Source: Actinokineospora diospyrosa | GTDB taxonomy: Bacteria > Actinomycetota > Actinomycetes > Mycobacteriales > Pseudonocardiaceae | NCBI RefSeq assembly: GCF_024171925.1 | Contig: NZ_JAMTCO010000011.1 | Coordinates: 222,671-286,670 of the forward strand | Direction of reading: 5' to 3' | DNA length: 64,000 bases | In this document: piece by piece, positions 35,167 through 44,175 of the stretch | How positions within the stretch are numbered: the stretch's first letter is position 1 | Layout: every line of letters starts with the position of its first letter | Position numbers and translations under genes: made by a program | Notes under the pieces: model-generated | What the model was told of the DNA's origin: nothing | Databases searched by the model: none | Seen by the model: only the letters and a program-made list of their open reading frames with translations

Positions 35167-36000
35167 TCAGCGGAGGGTGAACCTGGGGTCCGCCGCCAGC
35201 TCGGCCAGCTTCTCGGGGGTCAGCGGGAAGGCGGTCAAGCCGTTGAGCGAACTGAAGTGGTCGCGCTGCTGCAGGACGGTCACGACGATGCCATCGGGGT
35301 GCATGTAGACCGCCCACTGGTCCGGGCTGCTCACCGCGGTGTAGACGGGGATGAACTTGCCGCCGACCTCGATGGTCGCGCAGGACGCGGCCAGGCCCTC
35401 CCAGGGGATGTCGCAGCCACGAGCGCCCTGTTCGAAGTGGACGGACCGCACGGTCAGCCGACCCCAGCGGTCGTCCTTCCCGATCGCGGCGTAGGCCGCG
35501 TACTCCCACACCTTGCCCTCGTCGTCGGTCACCTGGGCTTGGTGGTCCTGCGCGGGGACGTTCTCGGGGTTGGCGACCTTCTCCGGCATGACGTAGCCAG
35601 CGGGGGCCACGGTGAGCAGCTGCTTGAGCAGGCTCTGGCTGCGGTCGGCCTCGGGCCCGCTGGTCTGGGTGCGGTCGGTCTGGCCAGGGGGGAGGACGGG
35701 TTTGGTGTCGCTCGGCGCGGTCGGGGTGATCGTGACCGTGCTGGAGGCGCTGGAGGTGCTGGTCGACGCGGAACCGACGGCGATCGAGTCGTCCACGCCG
35801 CCGCCGAACACGGGGAGGGTGAACGCCCCCGCCGCGACGATGACCACGGCGACGGCCGACCCGGCACCGGCCAGCCGCGCCCGGTGCGCCCGCCTGGCCT
35901 GGCGCGCGGTCGCCAGGACCCGGTCCCCGTCCATCGCGGGCGGGGTGGGGGTCGCGGTCATGACGTCGTTGAGCGCGGTGCGCAAGGAGTGCTCGTCCAT
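35167..36000 (-). CDS. Putative membrane-anchored anti-sigma-like partner
   Basis: A 277-residue protein with a short cytoplasmic N-terminus (about 40 residues), one transmembrane helix (GSAVAVVIVAAGAFTLPVF), a Ser/Thr-rich linker and an extracytoplasmic domain I do not recognise. It lies 11 bp downstream of the SigE-family sigma gene. This is the standard place of a cognate membrane regulator. The N-terminus lacks an obvious zinc-binding anti-sigma motif, so the anti-sigma role is inferred from position. ATG 36000 has GAAGGA upstream. Confidence 0.72.
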   Translation of the reverse strand: MDEHSLRTALNDVMTATPTPPAMDGDRVLATARQARRAHRARLAGAGSAVAVVIVAAGAFTLPVFGGGVDDSIAVGSASTSTSSASSTVTITPTAPSDTKPVLPPGQTDRTQTSGPEADRSQSLLKQLLTVAPAGYVMPEKVANPENVPAQDHQAQVTDDEGKVWEYAAYAAIGKDDRWGRLTVRSVHFEQGARGCDIPWEGLAASCATIEVGGKFIPVYTAVSSPDQWAVYMHPDGIVVTVLQQRDHFSSLNGLTAFPLTPEKLAELAADPRFTLR

Positions 36001-36011
36001 GTGGTCCTTCT

Positions 36012-36503
36012 TCAGCGGGTCAAGGTGGGGACGAGGCCGCGCAGGTTGTCGAGGCCCCTGGCGGCTTGGCTCTTGACCGTGCCCTCGGAGCAGCCCATGA
36101 CCCGCGCGGTCTCTTCCAGCGAAAGGTCTTCCCAGTACCGCAGGACCAGTGCGGCACGCTGGCGGGCGGGCACTCTGGTCAGTGCCCGCAACAGGACGAG
36201 CCGGTCTTCCACGCTCCCGTTGTGCGGGCAGGCGTGGTCGCCGGTGTCCTCCGTCACCGTCTCCCGTTTGAAGAACCCGCGCCGGGTCTCGTCGAGAAAC
36301 GTCCTGACCAGGATCTGCCTGGTGTAGCCGTCGAGCTTGTCCCGCTCGACGAGCTTGTCCCAGACCCGGTAGAGCTTGACGAACGCCGTCTGCACCAGGT
36401 CCTCCGCCCGGTGCCAGTCGCCGCACAGCAGGTACGCCGTGCCGCGCATGCCGCTCGACCTCGCCCCGAAGTACTCCGCGAAGTCGCGATCCCGATCGCT
36501 CAT
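36012..36503 (-). CDS. SigE-family RNA polymerase sigma factor
   Basis: A 163-residue ECF sigma factor of the SigE/SigM-like group. It has region 2 (YFGARSSGMRGTAYLLCGDWHRAEDLVQ) shared by this family in actinobacteria, in which the RGTAYLLCGD stretch is typical. Region 4 contains VLRYWEDLSLEETARVMGCS followed by EGTVKSQAARGL. It is co-transcribed with the membrane-anchored partner gene that follows. It probably answers an envelope signal. Its targets cannot be read here. Confidence 0.92.
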   Translation of the reverse strand: MSDRDRDFAEYFGARSSGMRGTAYLLCGDWHRAEDLVQTAFVKLYRVWDKLVERDKLDGYTRQILVRTFLDETRRGFFKRETVTEDTGDHACPHNGSVEDRLVLLRALTRVPARQRAALVLRYWEDLSLEETARVMGCSEGTVKSQAARGLDNLRGLVPTLTR

Positions 36504-36953
36504 CGAACCCCCTGGCCAGCTGTAGCTACGGAGTACTCACGCCCGGACCCACCGGGATGGTTGCACGCGTCGTCGGCCCTGCTCCGCCAGGCCGGGGCGC
36601 CAGGGCGGGGTGTGGACAGCTGTCCCGCAGTGGTGGGGACGGGCTGTGGGCAACCGTCCCGGGGGTGGCGGGATGGGACGAGGAGTGCCGCGGCGAGGAC
36701 GGCCGGGGGACCGGGCCGGGCGGGTAGCCAAGATCAAACCGCGCTGAGTCGCCCCCGAATCCAGCCTACCGGCGGGGGGACGACACATCGGGGGCCTGCG
36801 GCGGGTGGGCTGTGGACAACCGTCCCATGGGGACTGGAACCCAACACTGAAGACCCAGGGCTGAAGACCCGGGGACCGGAGCGCGGCAGGCGGGGGCGGG
36901 CGAAATGGCAGCAGGGCGGTCCCGGAGGGCCGCCCTGCTGGTCTAGACGAAGA
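36504..36953. repeat. Gene-free region with three copies of a 20-bp GGG-TGTGG-CCC box
   Basis: A 20-bp box of form GGG-S-TGTGGRCARCYGTCCC occurs at 36607-36626, 36641-36660 and 36807-36826. Its reverse strand contains TGTCCACA or TGCCCACA, the core of an actinobacterial DnaA-like box. The region is otherwise GC-rich and without plausible coding frames, apart from the terminator of the GT2 gene at 36909-36940. Confidence 0.55.
36909..36940 (-). terminator. Terminator of the reverse GT2 gene
   Basis: CAGCAGGGCGG (36909-36919) pairs over 11 bp with CCGCCCTGCTG (36930-36940) across a 10-nt loop, 14 bp downstream of the stop codon of the GT2 gene. Confidence 0.75.
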
Positions 36954-37997
36954 TCAGATTCCCTCGCGCTGCCACTTCAGCACGCGGGCGTGCTGGCGGA
37001 TCCGCCGAGCGGGGGCCGTCAGCACCAGCGGGGACAACGCCCGGGAGCGGCGGGCGCCGAGGCGCTTGCGCAGCTGGAGCGTGTGCCACTCCGGCAGGCC
37101 CTCGATGTCACCGAAGGCCTCCCGGGCGAAGTCGACGAGCTCGTCGACCGGGTCGATCTCGCTGCGGCCCTTGTCGAACGCCCGGCCCGCTCGGCGCAGG
37201 GCGTCGCGGGCCAGCACCCGGCGGACCTGGCGGTCCATCTCCAGGCGGTCGGGCAGCTGGTTGTCGGTCCGGTCCGTGATCGCGGTGTAGGCGGCCAGCC
37301 GCTGGCGGAGGTCGTTGACGACCGAGGCGTAGTACGCGGCTGACATGTTCTGGCCGTGGACCCGGTAGTAGGCCTGGTCCACGCCCTTCAGGTACCCCAC
37401 GTCCGCGTGCAGGGCGAAGCGCATCCACATCTCGATGTCGCCGGTGTGGCGCAGCTCCGGGTTGTACGCGCCCAGCCTGCGCTGCAGCGAGGTCCGGACG
37501 ACGACCTCCGGCGAGGTGATGCACCCCTCGCCGAGGGCGAACCTGCGGCGCAACCAGGAAAGTCCGTTGTAGACGGTCCAGCCCTGGTCTTCCGTGCGGG
37601 CGGGCGGCAGCGGTGTGCTGCCGTCCCAGTGCAGGGGGCGGCCGTAGACGAAGCCGACCTCCGGGTGCGCGTCCAGCAGGCGGGTAGCCCGCTGGAGCGC
37701 ACCCGGGGTCAACGCGTCGTCTGCGGACAGGAGAGCGCAATAGTCCGCGCTCGCCCAATCCATCAGGCCCTCGTTGTAAGTGGCGATGTGGCCCTTGTTC
37801 TGCTCGTGCTCCAGAACGGTCACCCGACTGTCCGCTGAGGACAGTTCGCGGGCCACGTCGGCACTGCCGTCACCGGAGCAGTCGTCGATCACGAGCACCC
37901 GGACGTCGACGCCCGGCTGGTCGAGAACACTGCGCACGGCGGTTGGCAGGACCTTCCCGTACTTGTAGCACGGGATCACCACATCAACGCTGGCCAC
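36954..37997 (-). CDS. Glycosyltransferase family 2
   Basis: A 347-residue GT-A transferase. The catalytic N-terminus reads VDVVIPCYKYGKVLPTAV, then VLVIDDCSGDGS and the DXD motif in ALLSADDALTPGAL. An acceptor-side HTGDIEMWMRFALHADVGY motif near residue 205 supplies the usual ED/W region. A helical C-terminal part of about 100 residues is present. GTG 37997 has AGGGGG 8 nt upstream. It follows the DUF4082 gene by 18 bp and may share its transcript. Confidence 0.9.
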   Translation of the reverse strand: MASVDVVIPCYKYGKVLPTAVRSVLDQPGVDVRVLVIDDCSGDGSADVARELSSADSRVTVLEHEQNKGHIATYNEGLMDWASADYCALLSADDALTPGALQRATRLLDAHPEVGFVYGRPLHWDGSTPLPPARTEDQGWTVYNGLSWLRRRFALGEGCITSPEVVVRTSLQRRLGAYNPELRHTGDIEMWMRFALHADVGYLKGVDQAYYRVHGQNMSAAYYASVVNDLRQRLAAYTAITDRTDNQLPDRLEMDRQVRRVLARDALRRAGRAFDKGRSEIDPVDELVDFAREAFGDIEGLPEWHTLQLRKRLGARRSRALSPLVLTAPARRIRQHARVLKWQREGI

Positions 37998-38015
37998 CGG
38001 TATAACCCCCTGGTA

Positions 38016-41000
38016 CTAGGACGGAGTAGTCGCGAACACTGCGTCGACCCAGTAGTTGGTTCCGTTACCGGAACCGTTGGGGAACAGGCCTCCACTGCCG
38101 TAACGGTAGACGCCGTTGGGCGCCGCCTCCGAGCTCGCGGCCGCGGTGAGCGGGCCGTTCGTCCGGTCGGTGGTGAAGTACTGCGTGGTGTAGCCGTAAT
38201 GCCCGGCCGAGCCCCAGTAGGAGACCACGTACGTGGTACCCGCGCTCACCTGGACCGGCGTGCTGAACAGGAGCGTCTGCCACCCGCTGCTGGTCTCACC
38301 GACGAAGGTGCCGGTGGCCAACTGCGCGCCCGCGTTCGTCCACAGCGTTCCGGTGTGCGTACCCGGGTCACCCGCGGGCTTGTAGAACCGGACACCGCGG
38401 ATGTAGCCGTCCTGGCTCGGGGTGATCCGCATCCCCAGCTCCACGGTGGAGTCCACGGCGCTGTTGGCGGGGGCGTCGGTCGGCCGGAACAGGCTGCACG
38501 GGCACTGGCCCGCCGCTCCGGTGGTGAACGACCAGGTGTACGGGGCCGCCATCTGGTTGCCCCAGGCGTCGGCCGCCTGGACGCTGACCGCGTACTGCGT
38601 GTTCCCGGTCAGCACGTTGGTGCTGGCGAAGGTCACGCTGCGGTTGTCCGCGGCGATCTGCGAGGCACCCGGGACCGGCGTGCCGTTGCGGGTCACCGAG
38701 AACTGCAGGGTGGCCGGGTTGATCGGCTCCGAGAAGTTCGCCGTGACGCCGGTGCCGGTGGAGACACCGGTGGCGTTGGCGGCCGGGGTCGAGGAGCTCA
38801 CCGACGGTGCGGTGTTGTCCGCGCCGAAGGTGTCCACGACCGGGTCGACCCAGTAGTTGTTGGCGTTGTAGGTGCTGTTCGGGAAGCCACCGCCGTAGAC
38901 GTACACGCCGTTGCCGTTCGCGGCCGGGGAGCTGGGGGCGGTGAGCACACCGCGTCCGGCGCCCTGGGCGGCGAAGTAGCCGTGGTCGACCGAGTAGTGC
39001 CCGCTGGGCGCCCGGTACGAGGCGATGTAGGTCTGCCCGGCCTGGATCTGCACGGGCTCGGCGAAGGTCAGCGTCTGCCAGCCGGTCGCGGTCTCGTTGC
39101 TGAACGTGCCGGTGGCCAGGCGCTGGCCGCTGGTGGTCCAGACCGAACCGGTGTGCGTGCCGGTGTTGTTGAAGTTCTTGTAGAACCGGACGCCGGTGAC
39201 CTTGGCGCTGGCACCCACGGTGAACTTCACGCCCAGCTCGACGTCGCTGGCGTCGCCAGCGTCGGCCGTGGCCGGGGTCCGCGAACCGAACAGGTTGCAC
39301 GGGCACGGCTGCAGCGTGGTGCCGGTGGTGAAGCTCCACGTCTTGGGCGAGGCGAGTGCGTTGCCGTAGCCGTCGGTCGCGTTGAGCGTCACGTTGTGCA
39401 CCGTGCTGGCGGGCAGCAGGTCGGTCGGGCTGAAGGTGACCTTCTTGTCGTCCACGCTGACGGTGCCCGGGACCGGGCTGCCGTTGGCCTGGACGGTGAA
39501 CTGCACGCTGCTCGGGTCGACGGCCTCGTTGAAGGTCGCCGAGACGCTGCCGTCGCGGTAGGCGCCGGTGGCACCCGCGGTCGGCGAGGTCGAGCTGACC
39601 ACCGGGGCGGTGTTGTCCGCGCCGTCGGTCGTGATGACCACGTCGACCCAGTAGTTGCCGCCGTTGTACGAGCTGTTCGGGAAGCCCGTGCCGTACTTGA
39701 ACACGCCGTTGCCGCCGGGGGTGTTGCCGGTGGCGGGCGCCGTCAGCGGGACGATGCCCGCACCCTTGGTGTTGAAGAACCCGGGGTCGACCGAGTAGTG
39801 GCCGTTGGGCGCGCTGTAGGACACGACGTAGGTCTGCCCGGCGCGGATCTGCTGCGGGTTGCTGAAGGTCAGCGTCTGCCAACCGGAGGCGGACTCACCG
39901 GAGAAGGTCCCGGTCGCCAGCTGCTGACCGGCCGAGGTCCACAGGGAGCCGGTGTGGCTGCCGGTGTTGGTGGTCGCCTTGTAGAAGCGGACACCGGTGA
40001 CCGTGGCGTTGACCGAGGTCGTGAACTTGGTGCCGACCTCGATGGCCGCGGCGTCGCCGCCGTCGACGGTGCTCGGGGTCTGGGTGCCGAAGATGGTGCA
40101 CGGGCACTGCTGCGAACCCACGGTCACGTTCCTGGTGACGGTGGCACCCAGGGTGGCGCCGTCGTCGGAGGCGCGGACCTTGATGACCGCCGCGCCGAGC
40201 GTGCTCGGGGTCCAGGCGTAGGACCAGGTGTCCAGGCCGGTGGCCCGGTGGTAGGTCGCGCCGCCGTCGACGGAGACCTCGACCACGCCCACCTTGCCGC
40301 CGCCCGCGTCGACCGCGGTGCCGGTGATGGTGCGCGGCGTGCCTGCCGGGACGGTGGAGCCCTCGGTCAGCGAGCCGATGGTGACGGTCGGGCCGACGGT
40401 GTCGGTCGACTTGGTCGCCAGCTGCAGACCCGCCATCAGCGTCTTGGGCTGGGCGTTCATGTCGGCGAGCAGGTTCACCGTGGCCTGCTGCATGGCCACG
40501 CTGGTCGGCGCGGTCGCCGGGGCGCCAGCCGGGAAGGTGTGGTCGGCGTCGAGGCCCCACGACCACTGCACGGTGGCGGCGGAGAACACGAGGGCCTTGC
40601 TGACCTGGTCCCGGTAGAGGGTCATCTTGTGGTTGGCGGGGCCGCCGCCGTAGATGTGGCCGTAGTCGAGCAGCAACTGGCCGTTGTCGACGGTGACCGT
40701 GGTGTCCGACAGCGGGACCAGGCCGGCGGGCCGGTAGCCGTTGTCCGGGTCGCCGTCCCACTCGTAGCCGAGGGTGCCCTGCGGCAGCACGGTGGTCGTC
40801 GTCGCCGAGGCGATCGGGGTGCCGCGCCAGAACCGGTTGCGGCCGTAGGAGGCCGGGACCTCGATCGAGTCGGCGCGGTAGCCGTTGACGTTGAACAGGG
40901 TGCCGATGAGCTCGTTCTCCGGGCGACCGGCGTCCGAGGGCGGGGACTGGCGCGGGTCGCGCCAGGTGCCGGTCCACTGCGGGCTCGGGTCGATCTTCGC

Positions 41001-42062
41001 GCCACCGGGTGCCTTGGTCTCCTTGTAGCAGACCATCGTGCGCAGCGCGGTGTTCGACGAGTCGATCGAGTTCTCGAACCGGGTCTTCCAGAACATGGTG
41101 TTACCGGTCGAGAAGAACAGGTTCACGCCTGCGGCCTTGGCCGCCTCGATGCCCGCGCGCTGGGTCGCGTTGACGTACTCGTCGTGGCCCGAGGAGATGT
41201 AGACCTTGTGGTTCTTGAGCAGGTTCGGGTTGCGCGTGATGTCGACGCCGGTGAGGTAGCTGACGTCATAACCGTTGCGCTCGAGGAACCTGATCATCGG
41301 GTACTCGGCGTTGAGGTAGTTCGAGGTGCCCGCGTTGCGGTAAGGGCGGTTGTAGCTCACCTTGAACGCACGACCGTCCGGCGAACCGGAGAAGCCGCCC
41401 TCGTACAGGTTGTACTCGTTGACGCCTTCCTTGTCGCCGTACTTGTTGTAGGCCTGCCACGTCTGGTCGGAGGTCTGCACGACGATGTCGGAGGTCGAGG
41501 AGTCATTTCGCACGACGAACGGGTACTGGCCCGCGCCCGCGCCGTCGTTGCGGATGAAGTTGGCGACGTAGAAGCCGGGCACCGCGGTCGTCGGCACGTA
41601 CCAGGAGGTCGAAACCGCCCAGTTGCCGCAGTCGACCATGCCGGTCGTCGTCTGGTAGAGGCAGGCGGGCTGCGTCTGCGGGAGGTGCGCGGTCGGGGTC
41701 AGCGTCTGCTGGAGGCGACCACCGGTACCGCCGTAGTAGCCCAGCCGCACGATGTCGACCTGGTAGTCGGTGCTGGGCGTCTTGATCTTGAAGTCGAGGC
41801 GCTCGCCGGGCTGGATGCTCGCCGCGGTGGCGTAGCCCTCGATGTCGCCGTAGTGGCTCTCGATGAACCAGTCAGCGCGCGGAGTGCCTGGCTTTGAGTT
41901 CTCACAAACGATGGGGTTGACCGGTGCGTCGCACGGACCGGCGGCAGCCGGTGACGCGACGAGCACGGGGAGTCCGACAACGACCACTAAACCTGCTAGG
42001 ACAGCGCGCAGGCCGCGCCCTGTCCGCCCCCGAGCGCGTGCGGCGAACATCGCACGGTCCAT
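38016..42062 (-). CDS. Large secreted DUF4082/Ig-like repeat protein with DMFase-like N-terminal domain
   Basis: A 1348-residue exported protein. The signal peptide ends at about residue 42 (VLVASPAAAG). Residues 45-545 match an N,N-dimethylformamidase beta-subunit-like domain, with SSGHDEYVNATQRAGIEAAK and GRNRFWRGTPIASA. An Ig-like domain follows. Then three copies of DUF4082 of about 150 residues alternate with bacterial Ig-like domains; each DUF4082 copy has GVRFYK, HTGSLW, GWQTL and NYWVD words. ATG 42062 has GGAGG 5 nt upstream, so an upstream 17-residue extension is dropped. It may cut or bind surface polymer. Enzyme activity is not established. Confidence 0.85.
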   Translation of the reverse strand: MDRAMFAARARGRTGRGLRAVLAGLVVVVGLPVLVASPAAAGPCDAPVNPIVCENSKPGTPRADWFIESHYGDIEGYATAASIQPGERLDFKIKTPSTDYQVDIVRLGYYGGTGGRLQQTLTPTAHLPQTQPACLYQTTTGMVDCGNWAVSTSWYVPTTAVPGFYVANFIRNDGAGAGQYPFVVRNDSSTSDIVVQTSDQTWQAYNKYGDKEGVNEYNLYEGGFSGSPDGRAFKVSYNRPYRNAGTSNYLNAEYPMIRFLERNGYDVSYLTGVDITRNPNLLKNHKVYISSGHDEYVNATQRAGIEAAKAAGVNLFFSTGNTMFWKTRFENSIDSSNTALRTMVCYKETKAPGGAKIDPSPQWTGTWRDPRQSPPSDAGRPENELIGTLFNVNGYRADSIEVPASYGRNRFWRGTPIASATTTTVLPQGTLGYEWDGDPDNGYRPAGLVPLSDTTVTVDNGQLLLDYGHIYGGGPANHKMTLYRDQVSKALVFSAATVQWSWGLDADHTFPAGAPATAPTSVAMQQATVNLLADMNAQPKTLMAGLQLATKSTDTVGPTVTIGSLTEGSTVPAGTPRTITGTAVDAGGGKVGVVEVSVDGGATYHRATGLDTWSYAWTPSTLGAAVIKVRASDDGATLGATVTRNVTVGSQQCPCTIFGTQTPSTVDGGDAAAIEVGTKFTTSVNATVTGVRFYKATTNTGSHTGSLWTSAGQQLATGTFSGESASGWQTLTFSNPQQIRAGQTYVVSYSAPNGHYSVDPGFFNTKGAGIVPLTAPATGNTPGGNGVFKYGTGFPNSSYNGGNYWVDVVITTDGADNTAPVVSSTSPTAGATGAYRDGSVSATFNEAVDPSSVQFTVQANGSPVPGTVSVDDKKVTFSPTDLLPASTVHNVTLNATDGYGNALASPKTWSFTTGTTLQPCPCNLFGSRTPATADAGDASDVELGVKFTVGASAKVTGVRFYKNFNNTGTHTGSVWTTSGQRLATGTFSNETATGWQTLTFAEPVQIQAGQTYIASYRAPSGHYSVDHGYFAAQGAGRGVLTAPSSPAANGNGVYVYGGGFPNSTYNANNYWVDPVVDTFGADNTAPSVSSSTPAANATGVSTGTGVTANFSEPINPATLQFSVTRNGTPVPGASQIAADNRSVTFASTNVLTGNTQYAVSVQAADAWGNQMAAPYTWSFTTGAAGQCPCSLFRPTDAPANSAVDSTVELGMRITPSQDGYIRGVRFYKPAGDPGTHTGTLWTNAGAQLATGTFVGETSSGWQTLLFSTPVQVSAGTTYVVSYWGSAGHYGYTTQYFTTDRTNGPLTAAASSEAAPNGVYRYGSGGLFPNGSGNGTNYWVDAVFATTPS

Positions 42063-42421
42063 CCGAGCCTCCACGGTGAGTAACCGCTGATAGGGAAAAT
42101 CTGAAGTTGGCACCGAATAGGGGACGCCTGACGGGCAGAGCGGTTCCTATTTCCCTGCACATCGTTACATACGATGGCCCCGTTACCCCCAACGAGTGTA
42201 ACGATGCGCAATGTCCAGCAGGCAGACGGGTACTCACCGTCCCGAGTGGATCTGTGGCAATGCGTGAACACAGCCCACTCCCAGCGGACTCCCAGTGTCC
42301 ATTGGGGATTGCTTGACCGGGTTGAGCGCGCTGTGCGGTCGATCACCAACCGGCAGTGGTCGACCGGTAATCACCTGATCGGCGGACAGCCGGGCGCTGG
42401 GCAACAACCCCGAGAAACCCG
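42063..42421 (-). promoter_or_regulatory. Long upstream region of the DUF4082 gene with GTTAC cluster
   Basis: The gene-free stretch before the DUF4082 gene has GTTAC at 42164-42168 and 42182-42186 and GTAAC at 42198-42202. CATCGTTACA (42160-42169) and TGTAACGATG (42197-42206) form a perfect 10-bp inverted repeat 27 bp apart. This looks like a binding region for a dimeric regulator. No gene or other element was seen in the rest. Confidence 0.45.
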
Positions 42422-42451
42422 AATGGCCGCCGATGTTGCTCGGCGGCCATT
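42422..42451 (-). terminator. Terminator of the second polysaccharide operon
   Basis: AATGGCCGCCGA (42422-42433) pairs perfectly with TCGGCGGCCATT (42440-42451) across a 6-nt loop, 17 bp downstream of the last gene of the reverse operon. Confidence 0.85.
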
Positions 42452-42468
42452 GGGCGAAACGTGAAAAC

Positions 42469-43035
42469 TCAGGCTCGGGTCAGCCCTTTGCCTTCCCCTG
42501 CCGTGACGAAGTCGAGTCCGCACTCGGTGCAATGCAGATCGTCATCGAGCCGGGCTGCGCATTCGCAAACCCAGCCTTTGCGCACCGCGGGGTTGCCGAC
42601 CACGAACGCGTGCGGCTCGACGTCCTTGGTCACGACCGCGCCCGCGCCTGCGAAGGCGAAGGCGCCGATCTCGGTCCCGCAGACCACCACGGTGCCCGCG
42701 CCCAGGGTCGCGTTGTGCCGCACCAGGGTGTCGATGAGCGCCTCGGGGCCCTTCTTGATGTGCGCGCGGGGCCGGAAGTCATTGGTGAACAGCACGTTGG
42801 GGCCGAGGAAGACCTCGTCCTCGCAGGTGACCCCGCCGAAGACCAGGGTGCCGTTCTTGACCGTCACGCGGTCGCCGAGCACCGCGCCGGTCTCGACGAA
42901 CGCGCCGTCGCAGATGTTGCAGTCGCGGCCGACCCGCGCCCCGGGCAGGACGTGCGCGAAGGCCCACACCCGGGTGCCGTCGCCGACCTCGGTGCTCTCG
43001 CAGAGTCCACGCTCGTGGACGAACACGCCGGTCAC
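42469..43035 (-). CDS. Left-handed beta-helix acyltransferase (WbpD/WxcM-N type)
   Basis: A 188-residue sugar N- or O-acetyltransferase. Hexapeptide repeats run through TRVWAFAHVLPGARVGRDC, VTVKNGTLVFGGVTCEDE and FTNDFRPRAHIKKG to GAFAFAGAGAVVTKDV. This order fits WbpD/FdtC-type enzymes acting on 3-amino sugar nucleotides. The tail carries CECAA and CTECG Cys pairs like a small zinc ribbon. GTG 43035 overlaps the stop of the aminotransferase gene, a pairing that is common for amino-sugar acetylation. Confidence 0.85.
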   Translation of the reverse strand: MTGVFVHERGLCESTEVGDGTRVWAFAHVLPGARVGRDCNICDGAFVETGAVLGDRVTVKNGTLVFGGVTCEDEVFLGPNVLFTNDFRPRAHIKKGPEALIDTLVRHNATLGAGTVVVCGTEIGAFAFAGAGAVVTKDVEPHAFVVGNPAVRKGWVCECAARLDDDLHCTECGLDFVTAGEGKGLTRA

Positions 43036-44138
43036 CGCACGGCTTCGGTGAGCACCGAGACGACCCGCTCCTGCTGCGCCCGGGTGATCTCCGGGAACAG
43101 CGGCAGGGACAGGATCTCGCCGCCGAGCAGCTCGCTGTTCGGGAAGGCGCCCGCGCCGAGGCCCAGGTCGGCGAACGCGCCGGTCAGGTGGACCGGGGTG
43201 GGGTAGTGGATGCCCGCGCCGATGCCCTCGGCGTGCAGCTTGCCCAGCACCGCGTCGCGGTTGGCGACCCGGATCACGTACAGGTGCCACACCGGCACGT
43301 TGCCCTCGGCGACGACCGGGGTGGTGACGGCGTCGACACCGGCGAGCAACTCGGTGTAGCGGTCCGCGGCGGCCCGGCGGGCGGCGTTCCAGTCGGCCAA
43401 GCGGCGCAGCTTGGCCGAGAGCACGACGGCCTGCAGGGTGTCGAGCCGGGAGTTGAAGCCCAGCACCGGGTGCTCGTACTTGCGCGGCGAGCCGTGCGCG
43501 CCCAGCAGCCGGACCCGCTCGGCCAGGTCGGCGCGCGAGGTGGTGACCGCGCCCGCGTCACCGTACGCGCCGAGGTTCTTGCCCGGGTAGAAGCTGGTGG
43601 CGGCGATGTCGCCGAAGGACCCGGCGGTCTGGCCGCCGCGGGTGGCGCCCTGCGACTGGGCGGCGTCCTCGACGATGGCGACGTTGGTCGGCAGCACCGA
43701 GCGCAGCTTGTCGATCGGGGCGACCTGGCCGTAGAGGTCGACCGGCAGGACCGCGCGGGTGCGGGTGGTCACCGCGGCCGCGGCGGCGTCGACGTCGATC
43801 AGCGCGGTGTCCAGGTCGCAGTCGACCAGGACCGGGGTGGCGCCGGTGCGGGCGACGGCCTCGGCGGTGGCGATGAAGGTGTTGGCCGGGACGATGCACT
43901 CGTCGCCCGCGCCGATCGAGAGCGCGCGCAGGGCCAGTTCCAGGGCGTCGGTGCCGTTGCCGAGACCGACGCAGTGCTCGACCCCGGCGAACGCGGCGTA
44001 CTCGGCCTCGAACGCGGCGACCTGCGGGCCACCGACGAACGCGGTCTTGGCCAGCACGGCAGCCCAGCCTGCCGCGACCTCGTCCGCCACCGCGGCGTGC
44101 TGGGCGGCCAGGTCGACCAGGGGGATTGGGCCGGTCAT
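43032..44138 (-). CDS. DegT/DnrJ/EryC1-family sugar aminotransferase
   Basis: A 368-residue PLP-dependent aminotransferase acting on keto-sugar nucleotides. It has IPLVDLAAQHAAVADEV at the start, LGNGTDALELALRALSIG, VPANTFIATAEAV, IVEDAAQSQGA and the PLP-lysine in TSFYPGKNLGAYGDAG. The WbpE/FdtB-like pattern and the adjacent acyltransferase suggest a 3-acetamido sugar. It is 37 bp downstream of the NeuD-like gene. Confidence 0.9.
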   Translation of the reverse strand: MTGPIPLVDLAAQHAAVADEVAAGWAAVLAKTAFVGGPQVAAFEAEYAAFAGVEHCVGLGNGTDALELALRALSIGAGDECIVPANTFIATAEAVARTGATPVLVDCDLDTALIDVDAAAAAVTTRTRAVLPVDLYGQVAPIDKLRSVLPTNVAIVEDAAQSQGATRGGQTAGSFGDIAATSFYPGKNLGAYGDAGAVTTSRADLAERVRLLGAHGSPRKYEHPVLGFNSRLDTLQAVVLSAKLRRLADWNAARRAAADRYTELLAGVDAVTTPVVAEGNVPVWHLYVIRVANRDAVLGKLHAEGIGAGIHYPTPVHLTGAFADLGLGAGAFPNSELLGGEILSLPLFPEITRAQQERVVSVLTEAVR

Positions 44139-44175
44139 GGGTGAGCTCTCCTTCAGGAGTTAGGAGCTTGCGGGA

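Noticed and set aside
38199..41897. A 1232-codon open frame on the forward strand
   Set aside because: It is antisense to the DUF4082 gene, which has a signal peptide, repeats and recognisable domains. The open antisense frame follows from GC-biased third positions and has no domain of its own.
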